A DNA stretch of 64,000 nt from contig JBBPUQ010000002.1 of assembly GCA_038501195.1 (NCBI GenBank), positions 3,534,001 to 3,598,000 of the forward strand, given 5' to 3'. The position numbers were made by a program, and so were the translations under genes. The stretch comes from Nemania diffusa (taxonomy: Eukaryota > Ascomycota > Sordariomycetes > Xylariales > Xylariaceae). Below the pieces are notes generated by a model. It did not search any database, was not told the DNA's origin, and saw nothing but the letters and a program-made list of their open reading frames with translations. Below, one piece after another: positions 35,101-47,933 of the stretch. Numbering within the stretch: the first letter of the stretch is position 1; each line of letters starts with the position of its first letter.

Positions 35101-37914
35101 TCAGAAGAATATCAGATCGTCCTTCTTCCAGCCCATCTTGGTGAAAATCGAAAGCACGCTCTCTTCAAGAGGCTTCGGCCCACACACGAGAACCATCTCT
35201 CCCCCATCTGTGCTCGTGCAAGGCCCCACCTCCCTAGCGACGAGATCCTCATCAATGCGTCCTCGCGCGCCCGTCCACGCGGGGCTGGGCCGGCTCAGGA
35301 CGTAGCGCAGGCGACACCGGTGGCCGTTGCCGACCAGCATGGCGTCCAGCTCGGCGCGGCACAAGATGTCGGCCTCGGCGCGGTTCCCGTCGAGCACGAC
35401 GCACGCGGTCGGGTCCGCGGGGTCCGCCAGCACGGCGCGGAGCACGGCGAGCACGGGCGTGACGCCCGAGCCGCCGCACACCATGACGAAGCGCCGGACG
35501 GCCCGCTGCCGCTGCTGGCCGGCCACGGCGCAGCGCCCGCGCCCGAGGTACGTGAACCGCCCGTGCGGGCCCTTGAAGTCCGCGGCGGCGCCGAGCGGCA
35601 GCGCCGCGAGGGCCTGCGTCATGCGCCCGTGCGGATACACCTTGACGAGCAGGTCGAGCGTGCCGCGCGCCGAGACCGCGGAGATGGGGGTGTAGGCGCG
35701 CAGGATGGCCTCGTGAGTTATGGGGTCGCGCAGGCGGAGGGTCAGGTGCTGGCCGGCGGGTAGGCCGATGGTTTGGGCGGCGTGCTCCAGGGCGAAGGTG
35801 AAGATGGTCGTGTCGGGGGACGCGCGCGTCTTGGCGGACAGCACGGCCTGCGTCCACGCCTTTGGCTGTAGGAAGACGGCCCTCGGCGGCGCCCCTTCTT
35901 CGCGCGGCGCCTCGCTGGCCGCTAGCAGGGCTTGGCTTGTTTTGTCGAGGGTGCCTATGTGGTAGGCGGCTAGCATTGCTTTGGCATTCTCGCTGTCTGT
36001 GGGTTTGCTTTTGTGAGCGGCTGGGGAGGTACCGGTTTAGGGGCTTGTTGCGGTGCTTGGTGGCGGGATGGGATGGGATCACTTACGGATTGCGAGGAAC
36101 TCTTCGCTGGCGTCTTGTCCCGCTGCCCCTGTTATCGAGGTTGGTCCCCCTGGATGCCCTTCCAGGAATCCCGTCCCATCGTAAACTTCCCCGTTAACCA
36201 CGAACCAAGGCTCAGTCTCGCTGTCATGGCCTTTGAGCTCTTCTAGGGCAATTGTCCTGTTCACTTTATCGTTGGTCATGCATATTTCTTTAGCTGGTTT
36301 ACTAGGCTCGGCGACCTCTACCTCTCCGCCTAGCTGATCACCCCAGTAGCCGTTCGTTAGATTTCCTCCAGCCTTCTTGACCCTCTCCATCCAGCCGCCG
36401 GGCATCAGTGCTGGCTGAGTTGGATGTTCGAATCTCAGCTTGTGGTCTTCTTTATGTATGACAACCCTGAACCATGGGTTGTTCATCATACCAAGTACGC
36501 TCCAGTACATGTCCCGCGGCTGGACCATCATGGCCTCATCCATTGCTCGCACCATAATATCATCTGCTACCTGTAGCTGGGATGTTAGGACGCTCAAGTC
36601 CCAGAAACACCAGCAAAAGGAGCTCTCCCTCCAGGAAATATCTACTCGGCCACCAAAGAGAGTTTCTCCTTCAGGGGCGAGACGATATTGGTCCTCAGGA
36701 TATGATATATTGGCAAGCGCCCAAGTCTTACCCTTATCCAGAGTAATCTCAACCCTAGTGATTCTCTTACCACCTCCAGCATATGCGTAGCCACGGACTT
36801 TGTAGGTGTGCTCTGGCCCTTGTAGGAGCAGCTCCTCGTTGTGAGCTGGGTAGCACGTTGCACTGTTCGTGTTAAGATCATAAATAGCGTATCGCTCATC
36901 CTTCCAGACATCAGGCAGGTCAGCACTCATCTCGGGGTCGATCATTGTTGGCAGGACCCTGTTGTCATAGATGTGGTACCAGTTGTCGCTTGGCTCCTTT
37001 GTAATTATGATTCTCTTCAGCCATTTGACACTGCGGCCGCCAATTTGCCCCGGGATCACGACACGCAAGGGTTTGCCGTGATCTGGAGGGAGTGCCTCGC
37101 CGTTCATCTTGTGGGCGAGCATTACTCCGCGCTCACCGTCCATTGCCCAACTCAACTTGATAGATGTACCGTAGTATCCATTAGGGAGTTTGTCGGCCCC
37201 TTCAAAACATACATACCTCGCACCACGTCGAGGCATGGCAGCTCTGATCAAGTCACAAATCGCCACGCCGGTCCATAGAGCGGTAGATACTCCTGCAGCT
37301 CCCCATGAAAACCCCTTTGTTTTCCGTACTATATTCTGCTCTTTCCGCCTGTTCCCGGCACAGACGAGAGTTATGGGATATGTGACTTGTTCATACTCCT
37401 GAAGAAGCTGGGTCAGGCTCATGCGAATAGGTTTATCCACCATACCTTCTATCGTGAAGTCCCACTCCATGATCTCCGAATCTTCCACTTTGGGCACGGC
37501 TCCATGATTACGGACATAATGAAGATCCTTCGTTGTTAGGAATCCTTGGTCGTAGAGATCGCTGAGTGGTGCCTCGACGTTGAAGGGGTGGATCCCAGTA
37601 AGACGAATCAGCCGAGGGTCACGTACGACATGATTGTCAGGGGTCTTGAGATCTTCTGTGAGTATAGTGTTGTCGGGTTCGTATTTAGGAGGTAAAGGGT
37701 AAAGTGGGAAGTTCTCGACACGCGGTTTACTACGATTGGGTCTCGAATCACTTGGTTCCGAGCTTGAATCCGTCGATTCTCCGTCGGTGTCTGGTGGGGA
37801 GGGAGGGAAGGCTTTGTTTTCGTGCTCAGAAGGGTGAGCCTTAGTTGAAGAGCTTGAGGAGCCTTGGCTAGAAGCCTCCATTACGTACAAAGCACCACTA
37901 GCGAGGGATAACAT
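35101..37914 (-). CDS. niaD: Assimilatory nitrate reductase
   Basis: Molybdenum-cofactor, cytochrome b5 and FAD enzyme reducing nitrate to nitrite in the cytosol. Exons 37914-36087 and 35996-35101, 907 residues. The 90-bp intron splits the codon of the second heme-ligand His: ATC C|GTAAGT ... CACAG|AC AGC restores AIHSENAKAM. The N-terminus is Ser/Pro/acidic. The molybdopterin domain has the cofactor-ligating Cys in TLVCAGNRRKEQN (about residue 186) and GQIGGRSVKWLKR. Cytochrome b5 shows FLEGHPGGP. The reductase part has RAYTPIS (FAD), GPHGRFTYLG, GGSGVTPVLAVL (nucleotide) and CGPKPLEES, ending DDLIFF. Fungal enzymes usually use NADPH; that is not readable here. No nitrite reductase or nitrate transporter lies beside it. 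About 35230-35990 (FAD/NAD domain) is markedly GC-richer than the rest. Confidence 0.96.
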
Positions 37915-40623
37915 AGAGTGCTATGGAAGACTGAGCGTTCAATATAGCATCAAATTCGTAAGAGACAATGGACCGTCATATTTAATAAATAGGCTGGTAA
38001 CAACTAGATTGGAGAGAAATCCCGTGGAGAGCATTGGTTTTTCTTCTTAAAAATAATACAAATAAGAGGAGCGGCTAGCTAGGGGACCTGACGATAAATA
38101 GCTTGAGATGTAGACATCTCCGGTGCGCATGTTTGCTTGATCCCCAGCAAGGGATGAGAGCCGATGACCAGAAACCGATGAAGACTTACTTAGATCCGTT
38201 CAGTTGTTTCTAAACGGCATTTCCCGGAGATACTAAAACCTTCGAATGACCCATGCTGTTGCCAATGCGAGAGGAGTGGCGCAATGACTGCTTTTCACCC
38301 AACATCTCTAATGCGACGATCCGAGCCAAGCGGCACAGATGTATAGTGCGTGCCAAGTATGACCGCAAGCCACACCGAGCGATGAAGCTTGAAGCGACTT
38401 ATTAGAGGGAAAAGAATGCTGCAGGGCCCAGCGTTCAAACGAGTATCCCCGCGGACATGTTCTCTTATCACACCGATTTGCTACGGACAACATTATACTA
38501 CATCGTGGCATGTTAGTGAATCATTACTAATGATAAGCATGACTGATGAGCGGAGATGTGAGAATTGGTAGCACATACTTATCTATCTAGGCATCTTATT
38601 AGCCCTAATAAGAAAAAGAGGGAGGGTCTTGCCGGTCCCATTGTCGGGAGTTTGAAGCTCCTGGACCTAGCTACCTAGCACGATTTTGTGATGGAGTTGG
38701 AATAACTACCTAGGTAGTCACCTATACCTATCTAGACCTAGAGGTGGAGATAAGAAATGGAGGCATCTGATTTGTCCTAAACAGGGAATTACCTAGAACA
38801 GGTGAGACAGACACATCTGACGAGATCATCATATAGAGGTCCCTAGCCTAAGTAGATAGTGTAAGTCGTCGACAACTACCTTCGACTCTAGAGTACTCTG
38901 TACAGCTTTATGTAGCTTACAAGAGACACTGACCCACGCACGTGCAAGCAACTGCTATCAAAGCTTTGTTACTTCCATGTCTTTCCCAATTATGTAGACA
39001 GCGAAGATCAACACGTGGTGCGCAAGGGAGATATCTGGTGAGATCAAGTTAGTATGATATGATTTCAACTCGGCGACGAGGGCCCCTAGCTCAAACTTAT
39101 GCGCAATGGGAGTTGCGTATGCGGAGTGCTGTCAGCGTTGCATTTCATCCGGATGCTAAGCATAAGCCAAGTAGAACTAAAAGGTAAGAAGAGCATGGTT
39201 TATGAGACGATGTCAGTTTGGTGGAGGGGAGAGCAGTTGAGTTTGAGCTCTGTGCTTGTACACTGCAGAGAGCACCTAATTCTGTGCCATATTGCCGAAC
39301 CTAAGCTACCATAACTTATCTCGGTTACTAACAAGGCAGCCAATTGTGTCAAAAAGACGCGGCTTTTTGTTTTAGCCGAGTGAATGGTAGTTGGGGGTGT
39401 TTGGCAACCATCATCGTGGTGACTAGAGTGCGGCGACAATATGAGACTTCGTCAAACTAATAGCCAATTTTGAAGGTATTTATGTCCTAGGTAGTGATAG
39501 GTAGCATTTCATGTTTTATATAGGTAAGCATAGGATATCAAGTGTGTACTAATGGACTAGAGTTAAGAGTATCTAGAATGGGGAGAAAAGAAGACGGAAA
39601 AATGAGGTTAAAACAAAATGGTGTAGGAGTGGAGTGTGATGATAATTAGGTAGGTACCTATAGCGTATCTAGAGCTCGTGTTAGGTACCTGTAAGTGCCT
39701 ACAGGTTGTAGCTGGGATCATTATATAGTAAGTAGGTCCGCATGAGGTGCTGCCTAGGCAGTGTGTTAAATGCTGTGAGGCTGAGGAATTCAAGGTTTAG
39801 GAACATACCTAAATGCTATTATATACTCCATACCTAGATACCTTAGTAGGTAAGTATGTATGTAACAGGCAGTAAGTTACCTGAATTATGGTCAATACAT
39901 TACCTGGTATTAGTAAACCTTTGAGTGTTACATACATGTACCTACATATGGGTACGCAGCATGTATACTGTTACTGCCCTACATACATAGGTGACTCAAA
40001 GGACTCTGCTGATAACCCCGCACTCTTCTAAGGTTTCTACCTAGGTACTTAGGTAGCTATTTCCCTCTAAACACAGCGGCCACAGCGAGGTAACCACTGC
40101 AAACCTTGCATCGCGGATTTTGAATAGGTGGGGCCATAACCTCCAATAGCCGATTTTAATTGGGCAGAGAGCTAGTGCCATGCAGGTAGTGAATGAACTC
40201 TAATGAATGCCCTGCAGTACCTACTGCAGATTGCTGGAAGGCTACTAGAAGACTGCTGGAGGATTGGCCTCGACTACATCATCAGTTCACGCAATCTCAA
40301 CACACGCATCCCTCTTGTGGCTGATTTTGTTTCGTCGCTATCAATTCCGACCAACGAGCAATTACGCCCACGACGTGCACGACATCTCATAGTCACCTAG
40401 CCGCCCGACTACGACCGATTGTATTCTGCGACCTGCCTGCCTTGGTCTCTGTATCAGGGCAGAGTCCTCCACCTCCCTACCCATGCCGGCCGAGGCTGAT
40501 ACTCCGTATCACTTCCACTACCTGGGACGCTTTATCCCTTAGCCTTAGCAGTGGTCGCCGAAATAGTTTTGCGAATGTAGCTGCTGGCCTATTCTACTAA
40601 ACTTCTACCACGAGCTGTCCGCA
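37915..40623. other. Long divergent intergenic region
   Basis: About 2.7 kb between nitrate reductase (-) and UPF2 (+). It includes the nitrogen-control region listed separately and a dense stretch of TACCTA/TAGGTA motifs (about 39485-40060, including TTACCTGGTA- and TACATACATGTACC-like elements). No gene seen; short frames near 38308-38571 and 39099-39439 lack recognisable features. Confidence 0.5.
38448..38754. promoter_or_regulatory. Candidate nitrogen-control region (GATA cluster + NIT4/NirA-like site)
   Basis: CCCGCGGA at 38448-38455 matches seven of eight bases of the NIT4 palindrome TCCGCGGA. Within 310 bp lie four AreA/NIT2-type HGATAR sites: CTTATCA (38464-38470), TGATAAG (38531-38537), CTTATCT (38578-38584) and AGATAAG (38748-38754). 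They are 530-840 bp upstream of the nitrate reductase ATG. Nitrate reductase genes in filamentous ascomycetes are activated jointly by a GATA factor and the pathway-specific NirA/NIT4, so the pairing fits. Single GATA motifs are common by chance; the cluster and context carry the weight. Confidence 0.45.
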
Positions 40624-43600
40624 ATGGACCGCTCACGAAAACGTCAGTGATGCTTATGGCCCGGCGCATCTTCGTGCTTTGCACTAACGTCCCTTTTAGG
40701 AGAGCTGCTGGCTCTTAACCAGCGTGCATGGAACGGGGAGCTAGGTTTGTGGAATTGCCATTAGGCTAGATCTGCTAAGATACTGACAGTGCGACAGACA
40801 TATTCTCTCTCGGTCCTGCGTTAGATTCTTCGCTCAAAAAGAATACTGCCTTCATCAAGCGATTGCGCACCGCCGTATCCTCTGCCACCCAGAGCACCTT
40901 CCTACAAGAGATTCGGACTCTAAGTCTTACTAAATACCTCTCCGAAGTCGTCTCGGCGTGCTATGAGGGCCTGTGCAAGCTCAAGACACCCGGCGAGATC
41001 GATGCTGCTGTCGAGATCGTTAGTGCACTACACCAGCGCTTCGGCCCCGCCGAATTCACGGAATACCTTGGATGGCTTCTTGGCAAAGGAATGGCAACAC
41101 CAGACAAAAGCCTTCTGAAGGCTCTGGCACCTGAAGTGCGTGAAAAGGAAGAGAAGGACCGTCTAATTCGTCAACGAGCCCTGCTGCGAACGATTACCGA
41201 GCTTTGGCTAGTTGGTGTTCTTCGAACCCTCGATGATGTAAAGCCTGACGATGCGACGCGCGGTATTAATGGGAAAAACGCCGAACTCAAAATCAAGGCG
41301 GCGAGCTCCACGAAGGGTGGTGGTGCGGAACCATTTCCCCTCGAGGTTCTCAAGGATCTGCTCGGACACGATAGAGAACATGTGAATCTGCCTCTCTTGG
41401 TCATCTTTGTGAAGTCATTTAGCTGGGATGTCTTGGGCGTCAAACCAGCCGGTGCGGAGGGCCGCAAGACGGTTGAGGCTGACGGCATCGCTAAACCTGT
41501 TGATAGTAGTGCCGACCGAGACGTGGAGTCCGATGTAATTGACCCCGATGATCCTCCATTTGCTAGTCTAGAGATGCAAGAACGTTTCAACAATATTCTT
41601 AAGAGGTACTTTGAGGATGTAAAGGCGCACCTGGTGCGGGACCAGAAGCACATAATCGCTCAGAAGGGACGGAATTCAGAGGCCTACGTTAAGTCTGGCG
41701 AAGTATTTGAGGACCGCCAGGCTAATTTCGAGAAACAACTTAAAGCCCAAGAGCGTTTGGCTTCCAATGCCCAAGTTATTGCGGATGTCCTGAACGCAGA
41801 AATGCCCGATCTGAAGGAAGCTGGGGATGGGTTTTCTAGTGCGAATGGCTCGATCGGCCTGGTTAAGACTGGAGAATATCTTAGGGGCCAGAGCGAAGGT
41901 GCGGGCATTTGGGAAGATGAAGATGAGCGTCGCTTTTACGAGAATCTAGTCGACCTGAAAGGCAAAGTACCTGGTATACTTTTAGAAGATGGCAAGAAGA
42001 AAAAGATAGACGCAGACGAAGCAGTCGGTAAGAGGATTGACTCTACGGACGTCGCAGATAACACCAAGACTGCTGAAGTGAATGACGACCAATCGACGGC
42101 CATCGCAAACAAGACCATCGGTGCGCAAGTCGATGTTCTCTTGACTACGCTACCAGATCTTACGAGCAAAGATGCGACAGACCAGACAGCTATTAAGTTC
42201 TGTTTTCTAAATTCCAAGGCATCTCGAAATCGACTGATCAAGGGGTTGACCGAAGTCCCTAAAGGCCGGACAGACCTTTTGCCCTACTGGTCACGTCTGA
42301 TCGCCACTTTGGGTAGATACATGGCCGACATCCCTAAAGGTATTGTCGACTACCTAGATACTGAATTTCGAAGCCTCCAACGGCGAAAAGAGAAGGACTT
42401 CCTCGGGCAAGTTCGGCTGAGCAATATCAGATACCTGGCCGAGCTGACCAAGTTCGGTATCGTGCCCGAACATGTCGTCTTTCATTGCTTGAAAGTCAGC
42501 CTTGATGACTTCTCTCGGATGAATATCGAGATCATCTGTAATCTCCTCGAGAATTGCGGAAGATACCTCCTGCGTAACGCTGATACTTCACCCCGTATGA
42601 CCACTTTCCTGGAGACACTTCAACGTAAGAAGTCTGTTCAACACATCGGGCAGCCGGAACGCATGCTCATCGAGAACGCTATCTACTACGTCGATCCCCC
42701 CGAGAGAGCATCCATACAACAAAAAGAGCGAACTCCTACTGAGCTATTTATTCGCAAACTCATCTATGTGGATATGACGAAAAGAAATTACACAAAGATT
42801 TTGAAGCAGATCCGGCGCCTTCACTGGGAAGAGCCCGACGTATGTGAACATTATCTTCTGAAGCGCTTGAGATTAATTATCACTGACATGAAAAATATAG
42901 GTGGTAGCTATTCTCGCGAAGATTTTCACGAGGCCCGCCAAGGTTAAGTACGGCAGCATCCATATTCTCGCGATCCTCCTTAGTGCTATATACCGATACC
43001 ACCCGAGTTTTGCACTCACCGTCATCGATAATGTTCTTGACGCTGTGACATTTGGACTAGAGCAAAACGAGTTCAGGTTCAATCAAAGACGTATCGCCGA
43101 AATCAAGTATCTCGGTGAACTCTACAATTACAGGATGCTAGAGCACCCTGTAATATTCGATGTCATGTACAGGATCTTGGCCTTTGGCCACGGTAAGTCT
43201 ATTCATGTCAGCAAGTGAATGATGCACTAATGTAAAGCAGGTGGGCCACCTATTCCAGGTCGACTGAATCCTTTTGATATGCCTGACGACTTCTTCCGTA
43301 TTCGGCTTGTTGCGACAATGCTCGAAACGTGCGGCATGTTCTTCAACCGGGGCGCTGCAGGCAAAAAGCTCGAATACTTCCTTTCATTCCTGCAGGTTCG
43401 TTTATCTTAGGACAGTGTCGAGGATATGTTTTAACAAGTCGCAGTACTACATACACACGAAACATCCCCTACCAATGGACATAGAATTCGTTGTCCAAGA
43501 TACTTTCGTTCTTACAAGACCGCAGTGGAAGCTAGCTACTAATCTAGAAGAAGCAGCGAAGGCGTTCCACTTAGCAATCGCACAAGATCAAAAAAGTTCT

Positions 43601-44662
43601 GGCATTGACAAAGCAACAGACCAAGACGACGTCTCTGTCCGCTCATCTTCGGACGATGACGGGATAGAAGGTGATGGTGAACTTGGTGATCCCGAAGCTG
43701 AGAGTGACCGAGAATCAGAACTTGGTGATGATGAAGATGGTGAGGCTGATGATGACGGCGAAGTAAGTTTTCCTTGCAGTTGTGTTGCCTAAATCCGGCT
43801 TGTCTAACCGTCATAGTACCCTGAGGACCACCATGGCCACTCTCAATCCACCAGAGACTCGGATTCGGAGGAAGAAGCAATCGTGGTAACGAAAAAGGCT
43901 GAAGAGTTTGACCCGGAGGCTGAAGCCGAATTTGACCGTGAGTTCGCAAAAATGATGTCTGAGAGCTTAGAGTCCCGGAAGTTCGACCGCAAACCATTAT
44001 TCGATGTACCGCTACCTCTTCGCTCGAAAGCCCGCGACCCTTCTACCACTGCAGACCTAGAAGAGCAGAATAGGGATGGTGATGGTGCTAGTACGATGGC
44101 CTTCTCCCTCCTTACAAAGAAAGGCAATAGGCAGCAGGTTAGTATTGTATAAATACTTTTATTGACTACTACTTACTAATGATTGCAGACCCGCAACGTG
44201 GTGCTCCCCTCCGATTCAAATTTTGCAGTCGCAATGAAGAACCAGCAGCAGGCTGAGCGTGAAGAACAACAGCGCATCAAGAACCTAGTTCTCAATTATG
44301 ATCTTCGTGAGAATGAAGACTTAGATGGTGATACTCTCCTGTCGCCCCTTAGACCCAACCCAAATATTCACAGATCAAATGATTCAGGCCACGATAAACC
44401 TCCTTCCTATCACACCAACCGTGGTGAAAAACTCAACAGAGACCGTGGTGGACAACGGATTCGCAGACTTCAATTAAGTGATGTCGACTGGTATGGATAC
44501 ACCCACAGAAATAATCTCAAAAGCAATGGTTCAATGCAGCATGGCTCTAAAGTGAAGGCCGTGTCAGTTGACGATTCGTGCGGCGACAAAGAATCTGTCT
44601 TGAGCCCATCAAAGCCAAGAATGCCAGACAAGCGTCCAAAGCATACAGATTCTCTAAGCTGA
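40624..44662 (+). CDS. UPF2: Nonsense-mediated decay factor UPF2/NMD2
   Basis: Scaffold of nonsense-mediated mRNA decay linking UPF1 to UPF3 and the ribosome or exon junction. Eight exons: 40624-40642, 40700-40744, 40798-42839, 42901-43192, 43241-43395, 43445-43762, 43817-44137 and 44189-44662; 1221 residues. Introns are 57, 53, 61, 48, 49, 54 and 51 bp. The first exon is only 19 nt and gives MDRSRKRELLALNQRAWNGE; the second intron restores LDIFSLGPALDSSLKKNTAFIKRLR. Three MIF4G domains follow: one near residues 50-250, a second about 430-640, a third including VKYGSIHILAIL, NQRRIAEIKYLGELYNY and HPLPMDIEFVVQDTF. A long acidic linker (DDDGIEGDGELGDPEAESDRE) precedes the basic UPF1-binding C-terminal region. 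A short UPF2 start exon makes ATG choice dependent on splicing. Confidence 0.93.
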
Positions 44663-46276
44663 CCACGCAGTCAGCCCCGCAGTATCAAATGCTGGACACC
44701 CTAGATTGCAAGACACGAGCTGACACATACACTCTTCGCGTCACCTAGGACCTGAGGAATAATATATTGGTAGTTGAGGAACATACGAAACTTCACAAGT
44801 CGACTCGGACAGACACGGGTATTGCATGAGACGTTTTATGCACACTCGGCACTCACATCTATTGAACACCGAGTCCTTCCGACTTAGGACGGTGGATGTG
44901 CTGGGCCGTCGTGAAGGCTATGGAACAGCCACTCATGACAACAGGTCGCCGAGGTTCTGTCACAGGCGTGCACATATTGCATCGCATTTCTTATGACATC
45001 TACATTCGATGTGAAGCTAGAAAGTCTTCGGAGACCAACACATCTCGGCGGCTTTGTACAACAGTCTCTACCAACCTATCGAAAGGCAGTAGAGGTGAGC
45101 AGATGCTGAGTCGTTTTGATGAAAACATTATGCCTAGAGTCGCAGCGATGGAAATTGAATTCTGGAGGGGTTAGGAGAGATGGGATGGCTGAGAGGTTAC
45201 CAGATCTGCGCAAGCAGCTACATTACCTACAACTTGCAGGGTCAGATTCGTTGACATGGGATTAGATTGCACAACCAAATAAGTACTGACCGGGCAGCGG
45301 TTAGTTCATTCGGTGTAGTTAAGGATTATTTACGGCTTATGGCCTTGGTCAAGTCAATGCGTTGCCTTCCACCTCAGATCAAGCCGTTAGCTAGGAAATC
45401 ATTCATTTATGACCTAAGTTAGTAATATGATAGGTGATGAAACATCGTGACGACACGACTTTCTTTCCAATAGTTTCATAGGGTAAGCTTAATGATTATT
45501 CCGACACAGATGCAATGAAACCACTTACCTCCTCAGCTTTCCAGGTTGTAGATGTTGATGTCTACCCAGCAACCATCTGTCGCTGGCCTGTGGCAAAGGA
45601 GAAATGGGATCGGGGCACAACAAAATCGCTCCCGTCTCCTTCTGGCTATATTACCAGGCCGAGTAGCCGGAACTAGCACCCTCCTTAAGTTTTCCATTAG
45701 GTTATAGGTCGCCAATTCCGAAGTGTCGCCAGCGTCCCCGTTAATCTGATGAAGAGATTGAGTCGGTCGGGTAAACCGGTTATTAATTTTGGCCGGGTGC
45801 AGAAGATTGATCTCGCCTTATTCGGATGGCGAGATGTAACGCTATCGTGGTTTTTATTGCTCCTCCACACTGCAATGTCACCTCGTAGCTGAGACGTGCA
45901 TGATGGTGTGAGAGGATCCCGTCCTCCCGACGACAATCTAGACGCCTCAAGGTAAGGATGGGGGGTCCAACGAGGTAGCCAAGGTGGTATTGTTCCTGAG
46001 GAGAATGGGATTTGCTAGGAATCCGTTACATAGGAATACTGAAGCTAGCGAGGGAGATCGCTATGGTGTTATGGTAAATAGAAATGGGCTCGACAATACC
46101 TAGACGGAGCTTACTGCGTAGGTGCATCTACGGTAAATTGTATAAATTGTCCGTGCCGTGCCGCGTCACGATTTCTCGCCTCCGGCTTTACGCATACATT
46201 ACCGTACCTAGATACTACGTAGGTAGTAATTATCTGCACTAATACGCATACAGAAAGGTACACACTACGATTTTAC

Positions 46277-46612
46277 CTAGGTAGGTCTAGTGGCGGTTGC
46301 ATCGTGCTGAGGCTGTTCGCTAGGTTCGGCGATCTTCTCGGCCACTAGGAAGCCGGGAAAACTGACAGATCCCGGCAGTTCAAGCCCTAACTCCAGGAAC
46401 AGATCTTGGCAGCAGCTGGCGTGAGGCATCAGCCAATTTCTCCAATTTGATGACAACACAATATCGATTCGTGATTTCAACCCCCAATTACCGTCTGTCC
46501 ACGGGTTACACTCCCCCAAAACGTCAGCTACAGAGCATATTCGCCATAACTGCGTAGACTTCTCCTCTGGAGGGAGCTGTCATTCAAGCCGCTACCAGCC
46601 TCGCCGTCATCG
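46277..46612 (-). other. Coding-like relic, possibly frameshifted
   Basis: On the minus strand one frame reads from about 46612 (DDGEAGSGLNDSSLQRRSL, then RSYGEYAL) to a TAG. A second frame, one base off, takes over (VADVLGECNPWTDGNWGL, then DLFLELGLELPGSVSFPG) and stops at 46277. The second frame has no ATG. Composition resembles real protein more than the neighbouring spacer does. It could be a frameshifted gene fragment; I recognise no family. Confidence 0.25.
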
Positions 46613-47398
46613 GGGGAACCCCATTTCGTGTCAGCTTAAGAGAGAGAAAAACGGAGTGTACCGCCCACAGCAGTATAAATAGGCACATCCACAGGAATTG
46701 CCCAGTTTATAGTGCCTGGTAAATATTCCTATAGGTCAGGTATACACAAGTAGGTATATGTATTCTGTATGCGTAAGCCACTCCCAAAAACCCGGGGATA
46801 TACTGGATCGAAATAGGAATACCCACTCTAAAGATATAGTAGATATGACACATGGTTGGAGGTGCAAATGCCTAGGCCGTGCTCTAGCGGTTACTGCTAT
46901 TGGCGTGCTATTGGTTCAAGTACTTGTAACCATAATGGAAGAATACGGGTAGATGGACGGTAGATACACAACAGAGCGACGACGTATCAGAATAGTGGTA
47001 CTTACCTAACTAAGCTCCCCGTGGCTGTATAGGTGTGTGGATAGGTGCCCAACAAGTATTTTATCTAGGCATTGTTCATATAAGCTAGATTGATTAGCTA
47101 AGACCCAGTTTGTTATTCCCCCAACGCCCAAGCATTTGCTTGGGGTGTTAAGTTGTTGGCGAATTATTAATCCATTGACGGTTGTTAGCTTCGAAATATC
47201 ACACGACAACATCAGGTGAAATAATGCAGCACTTTATGGTGCCTTCTAAAATGTAGTTACAGTACACGGTATAGTACATTTTACAGGTTCCGCCTGCATT
47301 GTCTATATATGTAGGTATATACGTGGGAGCTCTCCCACCCTATCCTCGTCCACGGTCACTTAGTCACTTAGTAGTCCTGCACAAACAGTGTCTGCCTC

Positions 47399-47501
47399 TC
47401 AGGTAGGCAGGTACCTATAGGTATATGCAGGTATGTAAGTAATGTACCTGGGTAGGTAAGGAGGTAGGTACTCAAACAGGTACCTACCTGTACCTACCTC
47501 C
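47399..47501. repeat. GTACCTAC/GTAGGTAC-rich block with inverted repeat
   Basis: Dense TAGG/CCTA tetranucleotide motifs. A perfect 12-bp inverted pair, GGAGGTAGGTAC (47460-47471) and GTACCTACCTCC (47490-47501), could form a stem with an 18-nt loop, itself containing GGTACCTACC. It sits 39 bp left of the MITE-like element. Confidence 0.75.
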
Positions 47502-47539
47502 TACCAAATACCACCTTACATGCCTTCTACATATACCTA

Positions 47540-47933
47540 TGGGGGGGAACCCGGTTTTAGGACACGCTGGAACTTGCGTGTTTCCTACGTCACGCTGTCG
47601 ATTTTCTCGTTATTCTGTTACATGTATTGTATAATAGTGTTATCGCAACTGCATAACTAGGTTTTATTGCTAGGCCAAAACTACCTCCAAGTTTCCAAGT
47701 ACACCTGCTTTACATGAAAATAATAATACAGCGTTCTTTTTGTATTTATTATAGCAGAGCTGTAACACTGTTTTCGGTTGTAACATTATATACAATATAA
47801 CATTGTACGGCTCGAAAAGGTTGGAACTGAAATGGTCCGGTTAACATACTGTTAGGTTAGCACTGCAGAAGATGGGTAAAAATACTGCTAACAGCGCTGT
47901 CAACAGCGTATCCTAAAAACGGGTTCCCCCCTA
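47540..47933. mobile_element. MITE-like element, 394 bp, with terminal inverted repeats
   Basis: Terminal inverted repeats match at 26 of 28 positions: left end GGGGGGAACCCGGTTTTAGG... (from 47541 through CACGCTG at 47569), right end its complement (47904-47931). Including the outer T-R base pair, the element spans 47540-47933 and is flanked by TA on both sides (47538-47539 and 47934-47935), the target duplication of Tc1/mariner-type transposons. A TAT duplication directly outside the G run is the alternative reading. The interior is AT-rich with no open frame of note, so it is non-autonomous. Confidence 0.75.

Noticed and set aside
35035..36246. Several long overlapping frames on both strands across the nitrate reductase reductase domain
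   Set aside because: By-products of the GC-rich patch; the conserved nitrate reductase reading is unambiguous.
35101..37914. A nitrate-assimilation gene cluster
   Set aside because: Only nitrate reductase is present; neighbours are an NADH dehydrogenase and UPF2, with no nitrite reductase or transporter in the window.
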